This document shows positions 17,495-26,510 of a DNA stretch of 64,000 bases, in pieces. Location of the stretch: contig JACPYM010000104.1 of NCBI GenBank assembly GCA_016196035.1, positions 1 through 64,000 of the forward strand. The letters are read 5' to 3'. Each line of letters opens with the position of its first letter. The first letter of the stretch is position 1. The notes below the pieces were generated by a model. It was given only the letters and a program-made list of their open reading frames with translations. It had not been told where the DNA came from and ran no database searches. Source of the stretch: Acidobacteriota bacterium. Lineage in GTDB: Bacteria > Acidobacteriota > Blastocatellia > RBC074. The translations under genes were made by a program, and so were the position numbers.

Positions 17495-18499
17495 ATGTCA
17501 TATCGTCAAATGAATCCGTTTCATGTTCATGCCTGCTTTTGCCTCTTGGCGCTAGCGCTGTTGCTGCCAGGTTTTGCACAAGGGCAGGACAAACCCGCGC
17601 AAAACCAAATGCCTGATGCCACCGCGCCCATTTATGTCACGGCGCGCATCTTTCAACTCAGCGCCAAGAAAGGCGGCTCTCCCGAAGTCAGCGATCAGGT
17701 CTTTCGCATGAAAACGGCGGGCTTGCCTGATGAAGAGAAGTGGCTGGCGGCTTTTCGGAAAACTTATCCGGGCCTGAACCTGGCGCTGCTGCAAACCGCC
17801 AGCCTGCGCGTGTTCCGCACCGCTAAACCGGGCATCATCACGTTTGCCCAACAAGGCGGACGCACTCTGCAAATTCAAATTTTCGGCGCTTACAGCCCCG
17901 GCGATGGCGTCACCCCCGGCACTACGCTGATTTCCGAAATCGGCCTGCATATGGTGAATAGCAACACGCCGCTGACGCTTTCCATGCAACCGTTGGAGGT
18001 CGAGTCCGGCATGACTTATTACTTTGCCGCCCCGCGCCTCAAAATGAGCGACAAGGATTATGCCGACTTTATTCGCAAGGGCCTGCCAACCGCTGCTTTC
18101 GCCGACGAAGATCATTACATCGGCTGCGCCTTTTCGGTCGAGTTGGAACGCCCGGCCCAAACCATGCGCGTGTTCAACGAACAGCAATCCGCCGTGCTCG
18201 TGACCGCGGCGGAAAAGAAGGTGCAGCCGGAATTGACAGCCGCCCTAAAGCAGACCAGCTTCAGCGGGCGCATACAAGTGCGCGTCGAAATCGCGCCCGA
18301 CGGCAAAGTGGTGCGCGCCTTGACGCACAATTCAACCTTGCCGGAAATGAATGGCGCCGCCGTCGCGGCAGCGCGGCAATGGGAATTTTCGCCGGCTTTG
18401 TTTGCCGAGAACAAAGACCAGATCAGTGGGCTGTTGACGTTTGACTTCACTGCACCTGAGACGAAACCAGCAGCACCCAAACAACAATCATCCAACTGA
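17495..18499 (+). CDS. Exported protein with TonB-like C-terminal domain
   Basis: This is a 334-residue protein with an N-terminal signal peptide (core ACFCLLALALLLPGFAQG). The C-terminal 85 residues match the TonB C-terminal fold: GRIQVRVEIAPDGKVVRALT, then NGAAVAAARQWEFSPAL. Unlike a true TonB, it lacks the Pro-rich periplasm-spanning region, so it is a TonB-C domain protein rather than the energy transducer itself. The middle 200 residues are unrecognised. CGGAGT stands 6 bases before the ATG. The neighbours suggest an envelope function. Confidence 0.75.
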   Translation: MSYRQMNPFHVHACFCLLALALLLPGFAQGQDKPAQNQMPDATAPIYVTARIFQLSAKKGGSPEVSDQVFRMKTAGLPDEEKWLAAFRKTYPGLNLALLQTASLRVFRTAKPGIITFAQQGGRTLQIQIFGAYSPGDGVTPGTTLISEIGLHMVNSNTPLTLSMQPLEVESGMTYYFAAPRLKMSDKDYADFIRKGLPTAAFADEDHYIGCAFSVELERPAQTMRVFNEQQSAVLVTAAEKKVQPELTAALKQTSFSGRIQVRVEIAPDGKVVRALTHNSTLPEMNGAAVAAARQWEFSPALFAENKDQISGLLTFDFTAPETKPAAPKQQSSN

Positions 18500-18508
18500 C
18501 ATTTGTAA

Positions 18509-18552
18509 GCGGGAGCGCGGGAGCAATGCGCTTGAAGCCCCAGCGCTCCCGC
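18509..18552. repeat. Short GC-rich inverted repeat before the AAA gene
   Basis: The arms GCGGGAGCGC (18509-18518) and GCGCTCCCGC (18543-18552) are perfect complements around a 24-base spacer. The sequence resembles the head of REPIN family C (GGGAGCGC) and may be a decayed relative. It fills the space where the AAA gene's ribosome site should be. Confidence 0.55.
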
Positions 18553-18568
18553 GACTCCGAGCTTGCTT

Positions 18569-20287
18569 ATGCCCACCACCACCCACTCGCTCAACACCGC
18601 CGCACAACTCCCCACCTGGGCCGCCGAACTCGCGCGCAAGTACCGCGCGGGCGAGGCGAACCACTTCCTGCTGCACCACAACGTTTACGATCTCAGCCAA
18701 ACGCGCCATGGCTATGTTTCGCTGCTCAGCTTTCTGCAACAGGAATTGCTGGGCAACAAACGCATCGTGCTATACAACCGCAGCGAGGGGATCACCTTCG
18801 ACTCTGACGAAACGATGCGCGCCTTCGTCGCCCAGCAGCGCGTGGCCGATCCGCTGCTGGGCCTCCAGACCAGCGGGCAGAACGCCAGCCAACTGCCGCA
18901 CGACGCGGGCCGCGCGTTGCCGCTGATCGAACGCTTTCTCTATTTCGGCGAACGCGTCGCCGTCGTGCTCAACTTCGCTGAAACGATTTTACCGGCGGGC
19001 GAAATCAGCAGTCTCTCCGGCGAAGACCGCACCGCACTCGTTTCATTGCAACGTTGGTTGACCAGCGCGCGCCTTTTCGACACCGACAACATCGTCATCT
19101 TGATTGCCGAAGCCTTCACCGACGTGCATCCGCGCATACGCGAAAACTCCCGGCTGGCGCTGGTCAAAATCCCCTACCCCGACGAAACGCAACGGCTGGC
19201 TTATTTGAGCGAATTCCTCAAGAACTATCCGATCAGCAAAGTCGAGATGAAGCAGGAGCAACTGGCCGCGCTGACCTCAGGCTTAAATCTGGTGCACACG
19301 CGTTCGCTGCTCTGCGCGGCGCGCGAATCGGATGACGGGCTGACCTACGAGGACGTGCGCCTGAAGAAGAAAGAAATCATTGAAGCCGAATGCGCGGGCC
19401 TGATCGAATTCGTCACGCCGCGCCACGGCCTCGACAGCGTCGGCGGGCTGGATGGCGCAAAAAATTACCTGCGCGACATCGCCCAAACCATCAAGAGCGG
19501 CAACACCGACGAAGCGCCGATGGGCATTCTGATGTGCGGCCCGGTCGGCACCGGCAAGACGTTTCTCGCCGAATGCTTCGCCAAGGACTGCGGCCTGAAC
19601 GCGGTCGAGTTCAAAAACTTCCGCGACAAATGGGTCGGCTCGACCGAAGCCAATCTGGAAAAGATTCTGAACCTGTTGCAAACCCTCGCGCCCATCGTCG
19701 TGCTGATTGACGAAGCCGACGCCGCGCTCGGCAACCGCGAAGGCGACGGCGATTCGGGCACCAGCAGCCGCGTCTTTTCCAAGATCGCGGCGGCCATGAG
19801 CAACACCGAAAATCGCGGACGCATTCTATGGATTCTGATGACCTCGCGCCCCGATCGTCTGCCGATTGACCTCAAACGTCAGGGCCGTTGCGAAGAGCAT
19901 ATCGCGCTCTTCTATCCCGAAACGCCCGCTGACCGCCAAGCCATCGCCGAAGCTATGACGCGCAAGCTCAAACTCAATCACACGATCACCGACTGGATGC
20001 CGATCACACAAAACGAACTGCACCTTTCCGGCGCCGACATCGAATCCATCCTGATCCGCGCCCGCCGCCTCGCCCGCCTGGCCGGACGCAAAGAGATCGC
20101 GCAAGACGATCTCGCCAACGCGGCCTTTGAATTCACCCCGGCGCGCGATGAACAAGCCATTGAATATCAGGAACTGGCTGCCGCCCGCGAGGCGACGTCA
20201 CGTTCGATGCTGCCAGAACGTTTCAAGCAGATGACGAGCGCGGAGATGGGTGTGCGGATTGACGCCCTGCGGTTAATGCGGCAATAA
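18569..20287 (+). CDS. Ycf46-like AAA+ ATPase
   Basis: This is a 572-residue ATPase. The N-terminal half (FLLHHNVYDL to about residue 220) looks like a degenerate AAA domain, as in chloroplast/cyanobacterial Ycf46: it keeps RVAVVLNFAETI but has no Walker A. The C-terminal domain is complete. Walker A is GPVGTGKT at about 324-331 and Walker B is VVLIDEADA at about 377-385. An Asn/Arg sensor region (ILWILMTSRPDRLPIDLKR) and a helical lid follow. The start is the ATG at 18569; no ribosome site is obvious. It is downstream of pspA and only 14 bp before hsdR, so it could act with either. Confidence 0.85.
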   Translation: MPTTTHSLNTAAQLPTWAAELARKYRAGEANHFLLHHNVYDLSQTRHGYVSLLSFLQQELLGNKRIVLYNRSEGITFDSDETMRAFVAQQRVADPLLGLQTSGQNASQLPHDAGRALPLIERFLYFGERVAVVLNFAETILPAGEISSLSGEDRTALVSLQRWLTSARLFDTDNIVILIAEAFTDVHPRIRENSRLALVKIPYPDETQRLAYLSEFLKNYPISKVEMKQEQLAALTSGLNLVHTRSLLCAARESDDGLTYEDVRLKKKEIIEAECAGLIEFVTPRHGLDSVGGLDGAKNYLRDIAQTIKSGNTDEAPMGILMCGPVGTGKTFLAECFAKDCGLNAVEFKNFRDKWVGSTEANLEKILNLLQTLAPIVVLIDEADAALGNREGDGDSGTSSRVFSKIAAAMSNTENRGRILWILMTSRPDRLPIDLKRQGRCEEHIALFYPETPADRQAIAEAMTRKLKLNHTITDWMPITQNELHLSGADIESILIRARRLARLAGRKEIAQDDLANAAFEFTPARDEQAIEYQELAAAREATSRSMLPERFKQMTSAEMGVRIDALRLMRQ

Positions 20288-20301
20288 CCTGCCAGAGCGC
20301 T

Positions 20302-23166
20302 ATGCCAGAAACACCTGAACAGAAAGCTCGCCGAGAGATAGACACGCAACTGGCAGCCGCTGGCTGGCTCGTGCAAGAACGCGATGACCTCGACCTGACT
20401 GCCGGGCGCGGCATCGCGGTCTGTGAGTTTCCGATGAAGAGCGGTTTCGGCTTCGCCGATTACCTGCTTTATCTCGACCGCAAAGCCCTCGGCGCAATCG
20501 AAGCCAAAGCCGAAGGAACGCTGACCGGCGTCGAAGCGCAATCGGCCAAATACGCCGCTGGATTACCTGACAACCTACCGGCGCATCGTCGCCCACTACC
20601 CTTCCTGTTTGAATCAAACGGCGCGGTGATCCAGTTTACCAACGGGCTTGACCCGTTGCCGCGCAGCCGTCAAATCTTCAACTTCCCGCGTCCTGAAACG
20701 CTGGCGGAATGGATTGCGCAAATCGCGCAACTACGTGCTCGGCTCAAACAACTTCCCCCGCTGGAGGAAACCGGCCTTTGGAAAGCGCAGATTCAAGCGA
20801 TTCGGAATTTGGAAGAGTCGCTGGCGGACGCCTATCCGCGCGCGTTGATTCAGATGGCGACCGGTTCGGGCAAGACCTTCACCGCCGCCAACATCTGTTA
20901 CCGGCTGCTGAAATTTGCCAACGCCAAACGCATTCTGTTTCTGGTAGACCGTGGCAATCTGGGCAAACAGACCGAAGACGAGTTCGCCAACTTCGAGCCG
21001 CCCGATGACCCGCGCAAGTTCCCGCAGCTTTATACCGTCCAGCGGCTGAAAACGAACTCGATCAATCCGGCGGCCAAGGTTGTCATCACCACGATTCAGC
21101 GGCTTTACTCAATGCTGAAAGGCGAAGCCGAATTCGACGCGGGCAATGAGGAAGGCTCCGGCTTTGACACAGCGAAGGTTTGGCAGGGCAAGCCGCCCGA
21201 CGTGATTTATAACGCGGGCATTCCGCCGGAGTTTTTCGACTTCGTCATTGTGGACGAATGCCACAGCTCCATTTACGAACTGTGGAGCCAGGTGCTGCTT
21301 TACTTCGACTCGTTCCTGATTGGATTGACCGCGACGCCTGCGGGCAAGACCATCGGCTTTTTCAAGCAGAATCTGGTGATGCAATACGGCCACGACGAGG
21401 CGGTCATTGACGGCGTGAATGTGGATTTCGATGTGTACCGCATCAGCACTCGCGTCACCGCACAAGGCGCGACCATCGAGGCGGGCGAGACCGGCGTGTA
21501 TGTGGACAAGCGCCACAAGCTGACGCGCGCCGAGCGGCTGGAATTGCTCAATCAGGATTTGACTTACACCGCCAATCAACTCGACCGCGATGTCGTTTCT
21601 GAAAGCCAGCTTCGCACGGTCATTCAGCATTTCCGCGACGGCACTTTGCCCGCCTGCTTTCCTGACCGGCGCGACCCCGCCACAGGCCGCATCGAAGTGC
21701 CCAAGACGCTCATCTTTGCCAAAGACGATTCGCACGCCGATGACATCGTCCGCATCGCCCGCGAGGTCTTTGCCCAGGGCAATGAGTTTTGCGAGAAGAT
21801 CACCTATCGCACCGGTTTCACACGCGTGACGAAACAAGTGCCGAACGAAGACGGCACCGAGTCGGAAGTCACCGAATGGGTCAAAACTTCCAGCCTGACG
21901 CCGGATGAGATTCTGGGCAACTTCCGCACCAGCTATTTCCCGCGCATCGCCGTCACAATGGATATGATCGCCACCGGCACCGACGTGAAGCCCATCGAAT
22001 GCGTTTTCTTTATGCGCAACGTGAAGTCGGCGGGCTTCTTTGAGCAGATGAAAGGGCGCGGCGTGCGCGTCATCTCGGTGGACAAACTCCGCGAAGTGAC
22101 CAGCAAGGCCAAGTCCAAAGAGCGTTTCATCATCGTGGATGCCGTCGGCGTGTGCGAACAGGACAAGTCCGAATCCTGCACGCTCAACCGCCAGCCGTCC
22201 GCTTCGTTGAAAGAGTTGCTGGAATACGTCGGGCAGGGCGGCCTCGATCCCGATGCGTTGACCACGCTGGCCGGACGGCTGGCGCGGTTGCAACGCGAGT
22301 TCAGCGCGCCACAACTGGCCGAGTTGCGCACATTGGCTGGCGGCAAAGCGTTGCCCGAACTCGCGCACGATCTGTTACACGCCGTTTCGCCTGACGCGCA
22401 GCTTGAAGCCGCGCAGCAAATGCCGGGCGTGACGGATGAGCCGAATCAAGCGCAGCTTCAGACCGCCGCCGAACAGTTGGCGCAAGCCGCCGTCACGCCC
22501 TTTCTGAAAGCCGCCTTCCGCCGCCGCCTGCTGGAAATCCGCACGCAGAACGAACAGACGCTGGATCGGCACACGCTCGACGAAGTGCTTTACGCCGGGT
22601 TTGACGCTTCAGCCGTCGAGAAGGCGCAGACCAAGGTGCAGGACTTCCGGGGCTGGATCACCGAGCACCGCGACGAACTGACGGCGCTGCAAATCTTGTG
22701 GAGCGGGACGCGCCCGCTCCGTCTGTCGCTCAAAGACCTGCGGCAGTTGAAAGAGGCGCTGGCGCGTCCGCCGCTCAACGCTACGCCGACACAGCTTTGG
22801 CGCGCGTTTCAAGCGGTCGAAAGCGACCGGGTGCGCGGCCTGGGCGGTTCGCAATTGGCCGATCTGGTCAGCCTGGTGCGTCACGCGCTGATTCCCACCT
22901 TGACGCTGGTGCCGTATGCCGACGAGTTGCGCGAGCGGTATCAGGCTTGGTTGATCGAACGCGAGGCCGCGACGGCGTTCACGCCCGAACAGCGCGAATG
23001 GCTCGACCGCATGGCCGAACACATCGCCAACAGTTTGAGCATCGAGCCGGAGGATTTCGAAGACGGCTGGTTCGGCCAGCACGGCAGTTTGGGCAAGGCG
23101 CATGCGTTGTTTGGCGACCAGCTCAAGCCGTTGTTGGCGGAGTTGAATGAAAGGCTGGTGGCATGA
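20302..23166 (+). CDS. hsdR: Type I restriction endonuclease subunit R
   Basis: This is the 954-residue motor and nuclease subunit of a type I restriction system. The N-terminal nuclease has Asp53 and Glu67-Ala-Lys69 (IEAKAEG), the D...ExK site. The SF2 helicase follows: ATGSGKT at about 186-192, DECH at about 318-321, GLTATPAGKT as motif III region, and a late ATGTDVKPIECVFFMRNV / QMKGRGVR as motifs V and VI. The C-terminus (WFGQHGSLGKAHALFG) matches the EcoEI-type HsdR C-terminal domain, which contacts the methylase. The gene looks intact. Its last 4 bases overlap the start of hsdS, so the two are translationally coupled. Confidence 0.94.
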   Translation: MPETPEQKARREIDTQLAAAGWLVQERDDLDLTAGRGIAVCEFPMKSGFGFADYLLYLDRKALGAIEAKAEGTLTGVEAQSAKYAAGLPDNLPAHRRPLPFLFESNGAVIQFTNGLDPLPRSRQIFNFPRPETLAEWIAQIAQLRARLKQLPPLEETGLWKAQIQAIRNLEESLADAYPRALIQMATGSGKTFTAANICYRLLKFANAKRILFLVDRGNLGKQTEDEFANFEPPDDPRKFPQLYTVQRLKTNSINPAAKVVITTIQRLYSMLKGEAEFDAGNEEGSGFDTAKVWQGKPPDVIYNAGIPPEFFDFVIVDECHSSIYELWSQVLLYFDSFLIGLTATPAGKTIGFFKQNLVMQYGHDEAVIDGVNVDFDVYRISTRVTAQGATIEAGETGVYVDKRHKLTRAERLELLNQDLTYTANQLDRDVVSESQLRTVIQHFRDGTLPACFPDRRDPATGRIEVPKTLIFAKDDSHADDIVRIAREVFAQGNEFCEKITYRTGFTRVTKQVPNEDGTESEVTEWVKTSSLTPDEILGNFRTSYFPRIAVTMDMIATGTDVKPIECVFFMRNVKSAGFFEQMKGRGVRVISVDKLREVTSKAKSKERFIIVDAVGVCEQDKSESCTLNRQPSASLKELLEYVGQGGLDPDALTTLAGRLARLQREFSAPQLAELRTLAGGKALPELAHDLLHAVSPDAQLEAAQQMPGVTDEPNQAQLQTAAEQLAQAAVTPFLKAAFRRRLLEIRTQNEQTLDRHTLDEVLYAGFDASAVEKAQTKVQDFRGWITEHRDELTALQILWSGTRPLRLSLKDLRQLKEALARPPLNATPTQLWRAFQAVESDRVRGLGGSQLADLVSLVRHALIPTLTLVPYADELRERYQAWLIEREAATAFTPEQREWLDRMAEHIANSLSIEPEDFEDGWFGQHGSLGKAHALFGDQLKPLLAELNERLVA

Positions 23167-24770
23167 GCGACACGAATGGACACATCCTGCCCCCAGGATG
23201 GACATGCGCCAGAATCGGCGATCTGATTGGCAATGATGGCATTTTTTGTGACGGTGATTGGGTTGAGTCGAAAGACCAAGATCCGTTGGGTGATGTCCGG
23301 TTGATTCAACTTGCAGATGTCGGTGATGGGAATTACCGAGACAAATCAAACCGATATTTAACCTCAGCGAAAGCGGCTGAACTACGTTGCACCTATATTC
23401 AGCCCGGTGACTTGCTGATTGCGCGGATGCCTGATCCGCTTGGTCGTGTTTGTATTTTCCCTGGCGATTCGAAGCCAAGCGTGACCGTTGTTGACGTGTG
23501 CATTGTTCGTCTCGCCAGTTCAATCAACTCACGTTGGCTTATGCACCAGTTGAATACCCCGCAGATGCGACATTTCGTTGCCGCGCTTCAGAGCGGTTCG
23601 ACTCGCAAGCGTATCTCGCGCGTGAATTTCGCCAAAATTCAGTTTCCACTGCCGCCATTGGCTGAACAAGAACGCATTGCATCAGTAGCAGACGAACTCT
23701 TTTCCGACCTTGATGCCGCCGTCGCCGCGTTGGAGCGGGTGCAACAGAAGCTGGCGCATTACCGGGCGGCGGTGCTGAAAGCGGCGGTGGAAGGCGCGTT
23801 GACTGCCGAATGGCGCGAGCAGCATCCAGCTACCGAACCTGCCTCGGCCCTGCTCACCCGCATCCTCGCCGAACGCCGCCGCCGCTGGGAGCAAGAGCAA
23901 CTTCGCAAATTCGCCGCCGCTGGCAAAGAGCCGCCCAAAGACTGGAAGGCGAAATACAAAGAACCAGTCGCGCCGGATACGAGCAAACTGCCGCAGTTGC
24001 CGGAGGGCTGGTACTGGGTGACGATTGACCAACTCTGTTTCGAGATTCGCAACGGCTACTCACTAAAGCCCGATGCGGAAAGCGGAGTTCCAATTCTTCG
24101 CATTAACTCAGTCCGTCCGCTTGCTCTTCACCTAGAAGACATCCGCTTTTTGTCAGGGTGTGCTGAAGATTACGCGGAGTTCCTCGTGCAAACAGGTGAT
24201 TTGTTGTTTACCCGTTACAACGGCACGAAGTCGCTCGTCGCTGTGTGTGCGGTAGTGCCGGAGATTAGCGATAGCATTGTTCATCCCGACAAACTAATTC
24301 GTGGAAGGGTCTGCGTTGAAGTTGCCAATCCTCATTTCATTTCAATCGCAGCGAACGTAGGTGCATCACGAAACTTTCTTGAAGGTCGTATCCGCACAAC
24401 CGCTGGTCAAGCCGGGGTCTCAGGAGGCGACATTAAGGAAACTCCTGTTCCGTTGCCGCCTATTGAGGAGCAAGAAGCAATTGTCGAAATCGTCGAAGAC
24501 CAACTCTCCGTCATCGAACACATCGCCGCCGACGTGGAAACCAAGCTAAAAAGCGCGCAGGCGTTGCGCCAATCCATTCTGCGCCACGCCTTCACGGGGC
24601 AGCTTGTGCCGCAAGACCCGCGCGACGAACCGGCTGCGGCATTGCTGAAACGCATTGCCGCCGAACGCGAAGAGCGCGCCCGCCAGGCACAGGCCGCCAA
24701 ACAAACGGCGACCAAACCGAAGACGGAGCGAACGAAAGCTCCGCGCAAACGCGCCGCCCGGAATTCATAA
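23163..24770 (+). CDS. hsdS: Type I restriction-modification specificity subunit S
   Basis: This is a 535-residue specificity subunit with two target recognition domains. The first covers about residues 1-165 and ends at the conserved LPPLAEQERI, with a long helix after it. The second runs from about 270 to 435 and ends at the matching LPPIEEQEAI, followed by the second spacer helix (RQSILRHAFTGQLVP). The paired LPP..EQE motifs mark the two half-repeats. The C-terminal tail is Lys/Arg-rich. Together with HsdM it would recognise a split target site. The codon composition of the recognition domains is more AT-rich than the helices, as is usual for swapped TRDs. Confidence 0.93.
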   Translation: MSDTNGHILPPGWTCARIGDLIGNDGIFCDGDWVESKDQDPLGDVRLIQLADVGDGNYRDKSNRYLTSAKAAELRCTYIQPGDLLIARMPDPLGRVCIFPGDSKPSVTVVDVCIVRLASSINSRWLMHQLNTPQMRHFVAALQSGSTRKRISRVNFAKIQFPLPPLAEQERIASVADELFSDLDAAVAALERVQQKLAHYRAAVLKAAVEGALTAEWREQHPATEPASALLTRILAERRRRWEQEQLRKFAAAGKEPPKDWKAKYKEPVAPDTSKLPQLPEGWYWVTIDQLCFEIRNGYSLKPDAESGVPILRINSVRPLALHLEDIRFLSGCAEDYAEFLVQTGDLLFTRYNGTKSLVAVCAVVPEISDSIVHPDKLIRGRVCVEVANPHFISIAANVGASRNFLEGRIRTTAGQAGVSGGDIKETPVPLPPIEEQEAIVEIVEDQLSVIEHIAADVETKLKSAQALRQSILRHAFTGQLVPQDPRDEPAAALLKRIAAEREERARQAQAAKQTATKPKTERTKAPRKRAARNS

Positions 24771-24780
24771 GCGCATTAGC

Positions 24781-24887
24781 CCTGGGAGCGCAGTCCTTCC
24801 AGGCTGCGGGTCTAATGAGCAAGACCACTTGGAAAAGAAGGCGCGTGCCTGCCGAGACTCGCAGCCTGGAAGGACTGCGCTCCCAGG
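24781..24887. repeat. REPIN-like inverted repeat, family C (28-bp perfect arms)
   Basis: The arms 24781-24808 and 24860-24887 are perfect 28-base inverted copies around a 51-base spacer. Each arm has a head (CCTGGGAGC) and an imperfect hairpin (GCAGTCCTTCCAGGCTGC). It begins 10 bases after the hsdS stop codon and splits hsdS from hsdM. The head and hairpin frame match family G with compensatory stem changes. Confidence 0.85.
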
Positions 24888-24924
24888 AATTACGCGCGCG
24901 CGCACTCGCTTATCCGGATCATTT

Positions 24925-26415
24925 ATGGATCAATCACAAATTGGCAAACGGGCCTGGAGCTACGCTGGCGTCTTGCAAGACGCGGGCTTGAGCTGTTTCG
25001 AGTACGTCGAACAACTGACGCTGCTGCTCTTCCTGAAGATGGCTGACCAGCTTACCGAAGCGCCGCACCACAAATCCACTATCATCCCGTCAGAGTTGGG
25101 CTGGAAGGTGTTGCTGTCACTGGATGGGAGCAAACTCGAAGACAAATACCGCGAGATACTGGAAAAGCTGGCCTTCAAAGGCGGGATGCTCGGCGTGATT
25201 TTCAAAAGCGCCCGCTGCGAAATTCACAACCCGGCGCTGCTGAAACAACTGATCGTCAACCTGATTGACCGCGTGGACTGGCTGAGCCTGCCGGTGGACG
25301 TGAAGGGCACGATTTACGAAGAATTGCTGCAACGTTCGGCGGCGGAATCTTCGCGCGGCGCGGGCCAATACTTCACGCCGCGCGCCGTCATCCAAACGAT
25401 TTGCGAAGTGATGCAACCGACGCCCGACGACCGCATCTGCGACCCGGCGGCGGGCACAGGTGGCTTTCTGTTTTCCGCCTACAACTACGTGCTGGAAAGA
25501 TTTGGAAAGGAACTCAACCGTGACGAATTGCGCGCGCTAAAAGAAGAGATGGTCGAAGCGATGGAGCTTTCGCCCAAAGTGGGCCGCATGTGCGCGATGA
25601 ATCTGTACCTGCACGGCATCGGCGGCGACCGGGTCGTCGTGCACGCCGGACACGACAGCCTGGCCGCACCGTGGAGCCGCGAATACACGATGATCCTGGC
25701 TAATCCGCCCTTCGGCAAAAAACAGAGCCTGCTGTTCGTCAACGAAGAGGGCGACACCGAAAAAGACGATCAAGTCATCTTCCGCGAAGACTTCTGGACT
25801 TCGACCAGCAACAAGCAACTCAACTTCGTGCAGCACATCTTCACGCTGCTAAAAATCAACGGGCGTGGCGCGGTGGTCGTGCCTGACAACATGCTGTTCG
25901 AGGGCGGCGCGGGCGAAAAGGTGCGGCGCAACCTGCTGCAAAAATGCCGCGTGCATACACTGCTGCGCCTGCCGACCGGCATCTGGTATTCGCCCGGCGT
26001 GAAGGCCAACGTGATCTTCTTTGATAAAAAGGAAGGCCGCCCGGAGCCGTGGACGGACAAGCTGTGGGTTCATGACTTGCGCACGAACATGCATTTCACG
26101 CTGAAGCAGTCGCCCATTCAGCGGAAGGATTTCGATGAGTTTGTGGACTGCTACAAACCAGGCAGGCAACACGAACGGCAAGCAACTTACGAGCAGGCGC
26201 AAAACCCGGATGGCCGCTGGCGTTGTTACGATTACGAAGAACTGCTCAAACGAGATAAACTCAGCCTTGATCTGTTTTGGATCAAAGACCGCAGCCTGAC
26301 TGACACTGACGCGCTGCCCGCGCCCGGCATTTTGGCGACCGAGATAGCAGATGATCTGGAAACGGCCTTGGAACAGTTCACCAAGATTGCGGCGAAATTG
26401 CGGCGTCCCGGCTAA
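24925..26415 (+). CDS. hsdM: Type I restriction-modification methyltransferase subunit M
   Basis: This is a 496-residue adenine-N6 DNA methyltransferase. A helical N-terminal domain (about 1-150) precedes the catalytic domain. The SAM-binding motif reads DPAAGTGGF at about 173-181 and the catalytic motif NPPFG at about 260-264, the N-P-P-F form of N6 methylases. The protein ends with the usual helical region that binds HsdS. The ATG at 24925 is the natural start (MDQSQIGKRAWSY); an upstream open frame from 24655 overlaps hsdS and the repeat and is not used. Since hsdM is last, expression may need a promoter near the repeat. Confidence 0.93.
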   Translation: MDQSQIGKRAWSYAGVLQDAGLSCFEYVEQLTLLLFLKMADQLTEAPHHKSTIIPSELGWKVLLSLDGSKLEDKYREILEKLAFKGGMLGVIFKSARCEIHNPALLKQLIVNLIDRVDWLSLPVDVKGTIYEELLQRSAAESSRGAGQYFTPRAVIQTICEVMQPTPDDRICDPAAGTGGFLFSAYNYVLERFGKELNRDELRALKEEMVEAMELSPKVGRMCAMNLYLHGIGGDRVVVHAGHDSLAAPWSREYTMILANPPFGKKQSLLFVNEEGDTEKDDQVIFREDFWTSTSNKQLNFVQHIFTLLKINGRGAVVVPDNMLFEGGAGEKVRRNLLQKCRVHTLLRLPTGIWYSPGVKANVIFFDKKEGRPEPWTDKLWVHDLRTNMHFTLKQSPIQRKDFDEFVDCYKPGRQHERQATYEQAQNPDGRWRCYDYEELLKRDKLSLDLFWIKDRSLTDTDALPAPGILATEIADDLETALEQFTKIAAKLRRPG

Positions 26416-26510
26416 GTAAAAGCGCGTCTGTGAGCGTCGCGATTGAGTGAACTCATGCACCAGGTTCAAATGAGCGCAACACACCAATCTTTCCCAGGAG
26501 AACGAAGACC

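Noticed and set aside
21109-22368. 419-codon open frame on the minus strand opposite hsdR
   Set aside because: It is the antisense shadow of the intact helicase gene, low in normal protein character and lacking a ribosome site.
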